Assembly (NCBI GenBank): GCA_023387715.1
Contig: JAEWHQ010000010.1
Location: 1-17,084, forward strand
Length of the DNA stretch: 17,084 bases
From: Pseudomonadota bacterium
GTDB taxonomy: Bacteria > Pseudomonadota > Alphaproteobacteria > Rhizobiales > Rhizobiaceae
Direction of reading: 5' to 3'
Under the pieces are notes generated by a model. That model was not told where the DNA came from, ran no database searches, and saw only the letters and a list, made by a program, of their open reading frames with translations. Shown here piece by piece: positions 1 through 7,779 of the stretch (its first letter is position 1; every line of letters begins with the position of its first letter). The translations under genes and the position numbers were made by a program.

Positions 1-32
1 TCAATTACCAGAAGCGGATTTTTATCCTGCAT
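1..32 (-). CDS. livF: Start of livF, branched-chain amino acid ABC transporter ATPase (partial)
   Basis: Only the first ten codons are inside the window, reading M-Q-D-K-N-P-L-L-V-I. The ATG shares its A with the TAA stop of livG (TAATG), the same junction as livM-livG, and AAGGGG lies about 7 nt upstream as a ribosome binding site. A short polar start followed by a hydrophobic L-L-V-I strand is how LivF proteins usually begin, just before their first ABC core strand. LivF is normally the second ATPase of the Liv transporter and follows livG. The gene name rests mainly on position, since no ATPase motif is visible; the existence of a coupled start codon is well supported. Confidence 0.72.
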   Translation of the reverse strand, partial: MQDKNPLLVI

Positions 33-1339
33 TATTGATCCCCTTCAGCCGGATTTTTATGACTGGCCGAAGTTTGATGGCTCGTCGGAACATCTCCTGC
101 CTCAACCCGCTTTGAAAATTCCGTATCCTGTCCGGCAGCCAGTAATTTTGCCTGCCCGACCCAGTCTTCACGCTCAACCCGGCCACCGAAGGCAAGAAAT
201 TCATCAAACTCAGCAATGTCTGCCTGTGTCCATGCAGCGATCTGATCGAAGTGGAAAATACCGTGTTTATGAAGTTTTTGTTCATTAACAGCACCAACCC
301 CTTTGATCAGGGTCAGATTATCGGGTGCATCGCCACGCGGTGCCTGAAGAGCGCCTTTTGGCATAAAGCTTGCCGCGACCTGCTCTTTGGCAGCCTCGTC
401 ACCTTGCTCAGCCAAAGCTTCCTTGGCCAAAGCAACAGTCACAAAATCCGCCGCATCGCTGCTTGCCGGAGCATCTTCAATCAGCTCGGCAACTTCATCA
501 TCATCAACGCCCAGATAGGCCGCAATTACCTTTGGATCATCACGGACAAATTCCGGCGAGCCATCAGAAATCTTGGTGCCATATTCAAGCACGATAACAT
601 GGTCGGATATTTCCATCACCACCGACATATCATGCTCAATGAGCAGGATAGAGGTGCCGGTTTCGTTTTTAATATCCAGCAACAGCTTGTTGAGTTCTGC
701 CGATTCACGCGGGTTCAGACCTGCTGCCGGCTCATCGAGACAGAGCATTTCCGGCTCTGTGCACATGGCACGGGCGATTTCCAGACGACGCTGATCACCA
801 TAGGGCAGATCACCGGCCGGATCATCCGCACGATCAATCAGATCGATTTTCTCAAGCCAGCGCGTGGCTTTTACAATCGCTTCCTTGGCCGCATGTTTAT
901 ATGCAGGCAGCCCCAAAAGACCAAGGATCGTGTAACCTGACGAGCGCATCAGCTTGTTATGCTGTGCAACCAGCAGATTTTCCAGAACGGTCAGTCCGGT
1001 AAACAAACGAATGTTCTGGAAGGTTCGCGCCACATGCGCCTTCTGCGTGATTTTAAAATCAGGCAGACGTTCCAGCAAAAACTGCTCACCGGATTTGCGC
1101 GTCATGGTCAACATACCACCGGTTGGTTTGTAAAAACCGGTAATGCAGTTGAACACGGTGGTTTTACCGGCCCCGTTCGGGCCGATAATCGCAGTAATTT
1201 CACCACGCTTTACATTAAAAGACAGGTCATTAATTGCAACCAGCCCGCCAAAGCGCATGGATAAATGTTCTACCTTGAGAATATCATCTCCGGTTTTGTT
1301 GGTAGACATCATATTTGCTTCCGCCATCAATCCCGCCAT
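32..1339 (-). CDS. livG: LivG, branched-chain amino acid ABC transporter ATPase with an extra C-terminal HhH-like domain
   Basis: This is the cytoplasmic ATPase that powers uptake of leucine, isoleucine, valine or related amino acids through LivH-LivM. The ABC core covers residues 20-275: Walker A GPNGAGKT at 53-60, Q-loop near TFQNIRLF (106-113), signature LPYGDQRRLE at 178-187, Walker B MLCLDEP at 198-204, and H-loop His236. The LivG-type end (AAYLG near 273-277) is where ordinary family members of about 250-260 residues stop. Here about 160 more residues follow: an acidic, Ala-rich linker (278-337), then a compact segment at 338-402 beginning DNLTLIKGVG, and a polar tail. That segment resembles the H3TH-like domain I recall at the C-terminus of NuoE and ribosomal protein L21 in this order. 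The start overlaps the livM stop (TAATG), with AAGGAAGGG about 8 nt upstream. Met5, Met10 and Met11 are possible alternative starts. The role of the extension is unknown. Confidence 0.93.
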   Translation of the reverse strand: MAGLMAEANMMSTNKTGDDILKVEHLSMRFGGLVAINDLSFNVKRGEITAIIGPNGAGKTTVFNCITGFYKPTGGMLTMTRKSGEQFLLERLPDFKITQKAHVARTFQNIRLFTGLTVLENLLVAQHNKLMRSSGYTILGLLGLPAYKHAAKEAIVKATRWLEKIDLIDRADDPAGDLPYGDQRRLEIARAMCTEPEMLCLDEPAAGLNPRESAELNKLLLDIKNETGTSILLIEHDMSVVMEISDHVIVLEYGTKISDGSPEFVRDDPKVIAAYLGVDDDEVAELIEDAPASSDAADFVTVALAKEALAEQGDEAAKEQVAASFMPKGALQAPRGDAPDNLTLIKGVGAVNEQKLHKHGIFHFDQIAAWTQADIAEFDEFLAFGGRVEREDWVGQAKLLAAGQDTEFSKRVEAGDVPTSHQTSASHKNPAEGDQ

Positions 1340-2715
1340 TAGCCATGCCCTTCCTTAGTAAAGGCACCTGACACCATTTTTTTACCGTGCAGAAATGCGC
1401 TTGGTTCTCGTTTGCCGACAAAGCCGCGCGGTTTCCAAACCATCATCACAACCATCGCCAGACCGAAGATCAGCATACGATAGAGTTCCGGTGTGAAATC
1501 GGGTCCGAAAATGGCTTTCAGGAAGGTCATATCACGCAAGATTTCCGTGCCGCCAATCATCACGATGGCAGCCACCGCGATGCCCATCAGCGAGCCCATC
1601 CCCCCCAGCACCACAATCGCCAGAATAACGGCAGATTCCAAGAAGATGAAAGATTCCGGACTGACAAAGCCCTGACGTGCAGCAAAGAAGGAGCCTGCAA
1701 AACCGCCAAACATTGCACCGGTCGCAAAAGCAGTGAGCTTGGTTGTGGTTGTATTGATACCCAATGAGCGGCAAGCAATTTCATCTTCACGCAATGCTTC
1801 CCATGCACGGCCAACCGGCATACGACGCATTCTGATTGTCACCCAAGCTGTCAGCAGAGCCAAGAACAGAATGACATAATAGAGGAAAATTTTGTAATGC
1901 GCTGCCGAGAAGGACAGGCCGAAGGTTGCCGCAAAACCATTAGGTGTTGCATTAAACGGAATGCCGAAGAATGTTGCCTTGGCAATACCCGACACACCGA
2001 ATGTACCTTTGGTCACATCCGTCCAGTTAATCAAAACGAGACGGATAATTTCACCAAATGCCAGCGTCACGATGGCCAGATAGTCACCACGCAAACGCAA
2101 AACCGGAAAGCCTAAAATAACGCCCCAAAGGGCTGCAAAAATACCGGCCATCGGCAGCAAAATCCAGAAGGACAAGCCCCAATAGCTGGAGATCAATGCA
2201 TAAGAATAAGCACCAACCGCATAGAAAGCGACATAACCGAGATCAAGTAGACCTGCGAGCCCGACGACAATGTTAAGCCCCCATGCCAGCATCACATAAA
2301 TCAGGATCTGGACGCCAAAATTGTCGATCCATTTCAATGATCCCTGCATGCCAAAGACATTGACGATAAACACTGGGTAAATCAGCAGAATTGCAATACC
2401 GATCTGCGCAATGTGTTTACGGATAAAAGACTGGCTTTCCGCTTTTACAGGCTGAGCCGCTTTAGCCATTTTGCGCTTATCAAGCCAAGGCTCCAGAAAA
2501 GCCTTGAACAAAAAGCGACCCGCTGCGGCAATAGCTACAATTGTGAAAAGCTGCGGCCAGCGTGTGCTGATGATAAGTTGGTTATTAATATTCTGATCGG
2601 TTTTAAAGCCGACGATGAGAACAAAGAGCCCCAGAGCCAGAAGACCAGCCATGATGCCTTCGCGAATTGCTTTACCAAACACGGAATCCGAACGTGAAGA
2701 CGATTGTAGCGCCAT
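1339..2715 (-). CDS. livM: LivM, branched-chain amino acid ABC transporter permease
   Basis: This is one of the two membrane permeases of the Liv transporter. The 458-residue protein has an N-terminal extension with two hydrophobic segments (about 20-40 and 55-70) and a charged loop, as in the DUF3382-type N-terminus of long LivM proteins. The permease core follows from about residue 100. Recognisable pieces are GLNIVVGLAGLLDLGYVAF (a LivM hallmark), the FPVLRLRGDYLAIVTLAFGE region, and the cytoplasmic coupling loop GRAWEALREDEIACRSLGIN that docks on the ATPases. The C-terminus ends in a short basic tail. The gene starts 2 nt after the livH stop, with AAAGGTG as ribosome binding site, and its own stop overlaps the livG start, so translation of the three genes is probably coupled. 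Substrate range cannot be read from sequence; these transporters can also carry other amino acids. Confidence 0.94.
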   Translation of the reverse strand: MALQSSSRSDSVFGKAIREGIMAGLLALGLFVLIVGFKTDQNINNQLIISTRWPQLFTIVAIAAAGRFLFKAFLEPWLDKRKMAKAAQPVKAESQSFIRKHIAQIGIAILLIYPVFIVNVFGMQGSLKWIDNFGVQILIYVMLAWGLNIVVGLAGLLDLGYVAFYAVGAYSYALISSYWGLSFWILLPMAGIFAALWGVILGFPVLRLRGDYLAIVTLAFGEIIRLVLINWTDVTKGTFGVSGIAKATFFGIPFNATPNGFAATFGLSFSAAHYKIFLYYVILFLALLTAWVTIRMRRMPVGRAWEALREDEIACRSLGINTTTTKLTAFATGAMFGGFAGSFFAARQGFVSPESFIFLESAVILAIVVLGGMGSLMGIAVAAIVMIGGTEILRDMTFLKAIFGPDFTPELYRMLIFGLAMVVMMVWKPRGFVGKREPSAFLHGKKMVSGAFTKEGHG

Positions 2716-2717
2716 GA

Positions 2718-3626
2718 TTACACCTTTTCGACTTCAGGACGGCCAAGAATACCGGACGGCATAAAGATCAGCACGATCGCAAGAATAGAGAATGCCGCGA
2801 CATCTTTATAATCGATCGAGAAATATGCCGACCATAGCGCTTCAATAAGGCCGATGAGCAAGCCACCAACCACAGCACCAGGGAGCGAACCGATACCGCC
2901 AAGAACTGCTGCTGTGAATGCCTTCACCCCAGGGGTAAAGCCGTCTGCGAAAGAAATAACGCCGTAGAATGACAAATAAAGCGTACCGGCAACCGCGGCG
3001 AGCATCGCACCCATGACGAATGTTAGCGAAATAACACGATCCACATTAATGCCGAGCAGTGCCGCCATTTTGCGATCTTGTTCACAAGCACGTTGTGCGC
3101 GGCCAAGCGATGTGCGGTTAACCACATACCAGAACGCCGTCAGCAAAACTGCAGTCACCACAACCACCACGATCTGCTTTAAAGAGACCGATACGCCAGT
3201 GCCAAAGAGTGAATAAGAGCCATTAATCAGGTTTGGGATCGCTTTATTGCGCGGACCTTGTGTAACCTGCACAAAGTTTGACAAAGCAATCGACATACCA
3301 ATCGCTGTAATCAGCGGTGCCAAGCGGAATGAACCACGCAAAGGACGGTATGCTACCCGCTCAATTGCCCAACTCCAAAGACCAGTCAGCAACATTGCTA
3401 CAATCATCATGATCAATAGCGCCAATGCGACAGGCAAAGCACCGATAAATGTCGTGATAATCAAAAAAACAATCAGCGCCATAAATGCGCCAAGCATGAA
3501 GACATCACCATGAGCAAAATTGATCATGCCAATGATGCCATAAACCATCGTATAGCCGATGGCGATCAGACCGTAGATCGAACCGAGCGCAAGCCCATTG
3601 ATCACTTGCTGAAGGAAATATTCCAT
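2718..3626 (-). CDS. livH: LivH, branched-chain amino acid ABC transporter permease
   Basis: This is the partner permease to LivM, 302 residues with about eight membrane segments. Family marks include the opening MEYFLQQVINGLALGSIY, the conserved MVYGIIGMINFAHGDVFMLG segment, the coupling loop GRAQRACEQDRKMAALLGIN, and AFTAAVLGGIGSLPGAVVGG near the C-terminus. I chose the ATG at 3626 because LivH proteins begin at this MEYF-like sequence and GGGTGG lies about 10 nt upstream. The frame stays open back to 3731, but the added 35 residues are polar and unlike the family. It is the first gene of the operon. No periplasmic binding protein (LivK/LivJ) gene is present in the window, so that partner must be encoded elsewhere. 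Confidence 0.93.
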   Translation of the reverse strand: MEYFLQQVINGLALGSIYGLIAIGYTMVYGIIGMINFAHGDVFMLGAFMALIVFLIITTFIGALPVALALLIMMIVAMLLTGLWSWAIERVAYRPLRGSFRLAPLITAIGMSIALSNFVQVTQGPRNKAIPNLINGSYSLFGTGVSVSLKQIVVVVVTAVLLTAFWYVVNRTSLGRAQRACEQDRKMAALLGINVDRVISLTFVMGAMLAAVAGTLYLSFYGVISFADGFTPGVKAFTAAVLGGIGSLPGAVVGGLLIGLIEALWSAYFSIDYKDVAAFSILAIVLIFMPSGILGRPEVEKV

Positions 3627-3946
3627 CGAAGAGCCACCCATTATTTTATGCGGGACGTTATGATTATTGCCATATACGGCTTGGTTGTTATCCCTGAAAA
3701 CCAAAACTAAACGCTGTATTACGGAATGCAAGCGGTTTTCATATCAGACATTCGGCTAATAGAATTGCTCACTCGCGCACGAATCTGGTTAGATAACTGA
3801 TACTAAAGGATGTTTTACCGCTCTCAACACCCGCAATAATTGTATTCCTGCTTTCATTTCACCTGTTTAAAAAGTGCCGGTTTTCAAAAATTTTAAGCCA
3901 TTGAGTCGCTGAAAATTCATTTTAGAAAAATTTTCTATGTCTGCTT
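3627..3946. other. Divergent intergenic region upstream of livH
   Basis: This AT-rich, non-coding stretch lies between livH (minus) and the DUF883 gene (plus). It must hold the livH promoter on the minus strand, but I cannot place it with confidence. The best match is weak: TTTTCA and TATATG, 18 nt apart, near 3670-3699. A perfect 13-base palindrome, AGAAAA-A-TTTTCT, lies at 3924-3936, just upstream of the EcfG promoter. I see no gene, terminator or mobile element here. Confidence 0.5.
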
Positions 3947-3971
3947 GGAACTATTTCTGAGCTGACACGTT
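3947..3971 (+). promoter_or_regulatory. EcfG-type (general stress response) promoter
   Basis: GGAAC at 3947-3951 and CGTT at 3968-3971 are separated by exactly 16 nt. This matches the promoter consensus GGAAC-N16/17-CGTT of the alphaproteobacterial extracytoplasmic-function sigma factor EcfG (SigT / RpoE1). Transcription should begin about 7-8 nt downstream and give a leader of roughly 60 nt before the DUF883 start at 4043. Membrane-anchored DUF883-like proteins are plausible general-stress targets, which supports the call. It is a motif match without experimental start-site data. Confidence 0.75.
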
Positions 3972-3990
3972 TTCATTTCACAGCATTAAA

Positions 3991-4005
3991 GAATTTTGAA
4001 AATTC
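3991..4005 (+). promoter_or_regulatory. 15-base perfect palindrome in the DUF883 leader
   Basis: GAATTTT-G-AAAATTC is a perfect 7-1-7 dyad located between the predicted transcription start (about 3979) and the ribosome binding site (AAGGAG at 4031-4036). It could be a repressor or activator half-site pair. In this AT-rich stretch it could also be chance, and a 1-nt loop makes an RNA hairpin of full length unlikely. Confidence 0.35.
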
Positions 4006-4042
4006 AATGCGATGCGTAAATTAAGGTTTTAAGGAGTTAGAC

Positions 4043-4351
4043 ATGGCATCATCAACGGATAAAACCGCAGCAGAAGTACGCGATGCATTAGAAGCGCAGA
4101 TCACAGAAATGCGCAAAGAAATCGCTTCTTTGACTAAATCACTTTCAAAGAAGGGCTCAACCCTTGCCGCTACAGCTGAAGATACAGCATCCGAATTTTA
4201 TGATGTTGTTCGTGAACGTGGTGCACAGGCAGCTGATAAAGTTTCACAGCAAGCACGCATCGTCAAAGAAACTGCACGGGAAAATCCGATTGCAACCCTT
4301 GCTGTTGTTGCCGGTATCAGTCTGCTGGTCGGTTTGATTGCCCGCAAATAA
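4043..4351 (+). CDS. DUF883 (ElaB/YqjD-like) membrane-anchored protein
   Basis: The product is 102 residues. Residues 1-75 are highly charged and predicted to be helical (coiled-coil-like, rich in Ala, Glu, Lys and Gln). A short ENPIAT turn at about 80-85 follows, then one C-terminal membrane helix (about 84-100) ending in Ala-Arg-Lys. This layout, with an amphipathic helix, an ENP motif and a tail anchor, is typical of the DUF883 family. In E. coli the relatives YqjD, ElaB and YgaM sit in the inner membrane; YqjD binds ribosomes in stationary phase. The start is the ATG at 4043 behind a strong AAGGAG. An EcfG-type promoter lies upstream, so induction by general stress is likely. A hairpin-rich region follows, so the gene is probably monocistronic. 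The exact function here is inferred from the family. Confidence 0.85.
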   Translation: MASSTDKTAAEVRDALEAQITEMRKEIASLTKSLSKKGSTLAATAEDTASEFYDVVRERGAQAADKVSQQARIVKETARENPIATLAVVAGISLLVGLIARK

Positions 4352-4383
4352 AGCAAGCCTTTTAAATGTACAGTTTAAATTTG

Positions 4384-4416
4384 CCGGTGAGCGCTGAACG
4401 AGTGATCACCGGTTTT
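4384..4416 (+). terminator. Possible terminator after the DUF883 gene
   Basis: CCGGTGA (4384-4390) pairs with TCACCGG (4406-4412) around a 15-nt loop, followed directly by TTTT. It lies 32 nt after the DUF883 stop codon. The T run is short, so termination may be partial. A second, longer hairpin follows at 4418-4464. Confidence 0.5.
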
Positions 4417-4417
4417 A

Positions 4418-4473
4418 AGAGAGGGTGAGCTGTCCCTTGCCCCCCCAGATAACTCACCCTCTCTATAATTTTT
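4418..4473 (+). terminator. 12-bp hairpin with C-rich loop, probable terminator
   Basis: AGAGAGGGTGAG (4418-4429) is perfectly complementary to CTCACCCTCTCT (4453-4464). The 23-nt loop contains a run of seven C. ATAATTTTT follows on the plus strand. This looks like a strong second terminator of the DUF883 transcript, although the loop is longer than usual for an intrinsic terminator. It could also be the 3' hairpin of a small RNA made by read-through or processing. Confidence 0.55.
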
Positions 4474-4480
4474 AATTACA

Positions 4481-4551
4481 AATATTTGAGTTTTCCGGTC
4501 ACAGGCATCACCACACTGATTGTGTTTTGACCAGTCAAATTCTCAAATATT
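4481..4551 (+). repeat. Nested inverted repeats upstream of the 48-residue gene
   Basis: Three nested complementary pairs share one centre: AATATTTGAG (4481-4490) with CTCAAATATT (4542-4551), GGTCA (4497-4501) with TGACC (4528-4532), and ACAC/GTGT near 4513-4525. As RNA this could fold into one interrupted stem-loop of about 71 nt, ending 46 nt before the ATG at 4598. As DNA, the outer arms could be paired protein-binding sites. The function is unknown and no riboswitch class was recognised. Confidence 0.45.
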
Positions 4552-4597
4552 GGTATATCTTTCGCCTTCTTGCGCCCATTCACCCGGGAGAAAAATA

Positions 4598-4744
4598 ATG
4601 AACCGTAACACGCTTTATCTTCTGCTTGGCGCCCTCATCGTCATTATTATATGTTTCAGTGTTTACACCTACCAGCAAGAAACCAAGCCGTCAGGGGTTG
4701 AACTTAAAATCAACGAAAACGGTGTTTCTGTTGAACAAAACTAA
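4598..4744 (+). CDS. Small single-pass membrane protein of unknown function
   Basis: The product is 48 residues. After a short start (MNRNT), residues 6-25 form one strongly hydrophobic helix (LYLLLGALIVIIICFSVYTY). A polar tail of about 22 residues with KPSGVELKI and NGVSVEQN follows. It is either a membrane anchor with an exported tail or a signal-anchor peptide; the positive residue near the N-terminus suggests the tail faces the periplasm. I recall short proteins of this pattern in other Hyphomicrobiales, but none with a known role. GGGAG lies 8 nt upstream of the ATG at 4598. The frame can be extended to a TTG at 4520, but that runs through the inverted-repeat leader with poor composition, so I reject it. 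A terminator follows at about 4797. Confidence 0.75.
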   Translation: MNRNTLYLLLGALIVIIICFSVYTYQQETKPSGVELKINENGVSVEQN

Positions 4745-4796
4745 CTGTTAAACATCGCCACTCGCCCTCGCCTTTCCTCCCAGTTCAGACAATAAA

Positions 4797-4818
4797 AAAA
4801 CGGGCTTTCGCCCGTTTT
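4797..4818. terminator. Bidirectional terminator between the 48-residue gene and atpC
   Basis: AAAACGGGC (4797-4805) pairs with GCCCGTTTT (4810-4818) around a TTTC loop. Read on the minus strand the stem is followed by an extended T run (complement of the A's at 4791-4800), giving a strong terminator for the atp operon 28 nt after atpC. On the plus strand the T run is shorter but usable, so the two convergent transcripts probably share it. Confidence 0.88.
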
Positions 4819-4845
4819 AAAACTCTTCAGATCAAGAAACCAAAC

Positions 4846-5253
4846 TTATGCTGGCAGAATTGCGCCCTGCAAAGTCATCAGCTGGTGCAAGAAGGCTTCC
4901 AGCTTGGTGCGGTGTTCATGATTGTCACTGTTGTCAAAGGAATGACGCGCTTCATCAATGCGACGCTGCAAATCGGAACGATCCAATTCGTCAATATGCG
5001 TTGCAGATTCTGCCAAGATAGAACAGCCATTTGGCGAAATATCAGCAAAACCACCATAAACAACATATGAATCAGCTTTGCCATCAGGTGTTTTAACACT
5101 GACGATGCCTGGCATGATTGTTGTCATCAACGGTGAATGTCCGGCAAGCGCGGTCAAATAGCCTTCGCTGCCCGGAATGACGACTTCCGTTACCTGCGTC
5201 GAAAGCAGAAGTCGCTCAGGCGACACCAGTTCGAATTGGAAAGCTACAGACAT
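4846..5253 (-). CDS. atpC: AtpC, F1 ATP synthase epsilon subunit
   Basis: Epsilon is part of the central rotor stalk. It couples gamma to the c-ring and can inhibit ATP hydrolysis. The 135-residue protein has the family's N-terminal beta-sandwich (about 1-85), with FELVSPERLL, the VVIPGSEGYLTALAGHSPLM loop and YVVYGGFADI. A helical C-terminal part (about 88-135) follows and is the regulatory two-helix domain. It is the last gene of the atp operon. It starts 70 nt after atpD, behind a strong intercistronic hairpin and with only a weak ribosome binding site (GAGTGAGAA), unlike the closely spaced genes before it. The F0 genes (a, b and c subunits) are not nearby, as is usual in Alphaproteobacteria. 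Confidence 0.96.
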   Translation of the reverse strand: MSVAFQFELVSPERLLLSTQVTEVVIPGSEGYLTALAGHSPLMTTIMPGIVSVKTPDGKADSYVVYGGFADISPNGCSILAESATHIDELDRSDLQRRIDEARHSFDNSDNHEHRTKLEAFLHQLMTLQGAILPA

Positions 5254-5283
5254 GGGTTCTCACTCAGATTGCTAAACAGACTG

Positions 5284-5317
5284 GAAGTCCCAGCAGGTCG
5301 ATACCTGCCGGGACTTC
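5284..5317 (-). repeat. Strong hairpin between atpD and atpC
   Basis: GAAGTCCC-A-GCAGGT (5284-5298) pairs with ACCTGC-C-GGGACTTC (5303-5317) around a CGAT loop: 14 pairs with a single mismatch. It starts 6 nt after the atpD stop. On the transcribed (minus) strand no T run follows, so it is not a standard terminator. It may block 3' decay or processing so that atpD mRNA outlasts atpC mRNA, or it may lower atpC translation. Either would fit the 3:1 ratio of beta to epsilon in the enzyme. Confidence 0.8.
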
Positions 5318-5323
5318 AACTTA

Positions 5324-6868
<1,545 letters not shown>

Positions 6869-6879
6869 TTACCTTCCGA

Positions 6880-7758
6880 TTAGAGCGCTTCCGCGCCCGA
6901 AATGATTTCGATCAGTTCCTTAGTGATCTGGGCCTGACGCTGACGGTTATATGTGATCGACAATTTGTTGATCATATCACCGGCGTTACGCGTCGCATTA
7001 TCCATAGCACTCATCTTCGCGCCCATTTCGCCCGCCACATTTTCCAGCAATGCACGGAAAATCTGGACCGAAATATTACGCGGGATCAGCGTGCTGAGGA
7101 TAGCCGCAGGATCAGGTTCGTATTCATAAATCGCGCCATCGGAACCGGTCGCTTCGCTGCTCTGCGGCGCAGAGGCCGGAATGAGCTGCAATGCAGTTGG
7201 CACCTGAGCGATGACCGACTTGAATTCAGAATAGAACAGTGTGCAAACGTCAAACGCACCTTCTTCGAACAACTTGATGACCTTCTGGCCGATATCATCC
7301 GCATGGATGAAAGCAAGCTGTTTGACTTCGCGCAGATTGACATGGTCGATAATGTTGGCAGCAAATTCACGACGCAGAATATCCGCGCCTTTTTTACCCA
7401 CTGTCAAAATCTTGACCGTTTTGCCCTGGCTAAGGAGCTTTCTTGCATGATCGCGCGCATGGCGTGCGATCTGTGAGTTAAAGCCACCGCAAAGGCCTCG
7501 TTCCGCCGTAGCGACGACGAGCAAATGCACGTCGTCCTTTCCGGTTCCGGTCATAAGCTGCGGAGCATCATCACCGCTTACGTTCTCAGCAATGTTTGCC
7601 AGAACGGCACTCATACGCTGTGAGTAAGGGCGGGCTGCTTCCGCTGCTTCCTGGGCACGGCGCAGTTTAGCCGCAGCGACCATTTGCATCGCTTTGGTAA
7701 TTTTCTGCGTCGCCTTGACCGAGGCGATACGGTTTCTCAGATCCTTTAGTGAAGGCAT
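6880..7758 (-). CDS. atpG: AtpG, F1 ATP synthase gamma subunit
   Basis: Gamma is the rotating shaft inside the alpha3-beta3 ring. The 292-residue protein has the conserved N-terminal helix [20 protein letters not shown] with [16 protein letters not shown] directly after it. The central Rossmann-like part carries the [10 protein letters not shown] motif. The C-terminal helix contains the conserved [12 protein letters not shown] segment and ends in [15 protein letters not shown]. The two long terminal helices form the coiled coil of the shaft. Length is typical for Alphaproteobacteria. The gene lies 21 nt after atpA and 17 nt before atpD. Its ribosome binding site is modest (GGGATG). Confidence 0.97.
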   Translation of the reverse strand: MPSLKDLRNRIASVKATQKITKAMQMVAAAKLRRAQEAAEAARPYSQRMSAVLANIAENVSGDDAPQLMTGTGKDDVHLLVVATAERGLCGGFNSQIARHARDHARKLLSQGKTVKILTVGKKGADILRREFAANIIDHVNLREVKQLAFIHADDIGQKVIKLFEEGAFDVCTLFYSEFKSVIAQVPTALQLIPASAPQSSEATGSDGAIYEYEPDPAAILSTLIPRNISVQIFRALLENVAGEMGAKMSAMDNATRNAGDMINKLSITYNRQRQAQITKELIEIISGAEAL

Positions 7759-7779
7759 CCGTTCATCCCGTCACAAAGT

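Noticed and set aside
251..940. 229-codon open frame on the plus strand across livG
   Set aside because: Antisense to the conserved ABC ATPase core; composition and lack of motifs mark it as a shadow frame.
3627..3731. N-terminal extension of LivH to an upstream start
   Set aside because: The added 35 residues are polar and unlike LivH, whose family start MEYFLQQ has its own ribosome binding site.
4440..4446. Run of seven C as a possible phase-variation tract
   Set aside because: It lies in a non-coding hairpin loop, with no reading frame or promoter spacing that slippage would switch.
4520..4597. TTG start extending the 48-residue protein by 26 codons
   Set aside because: The extension crosses the inverted-repeat leader, lacks a good ribosome binding site and places polar sequence before a clear signal-anchor start.
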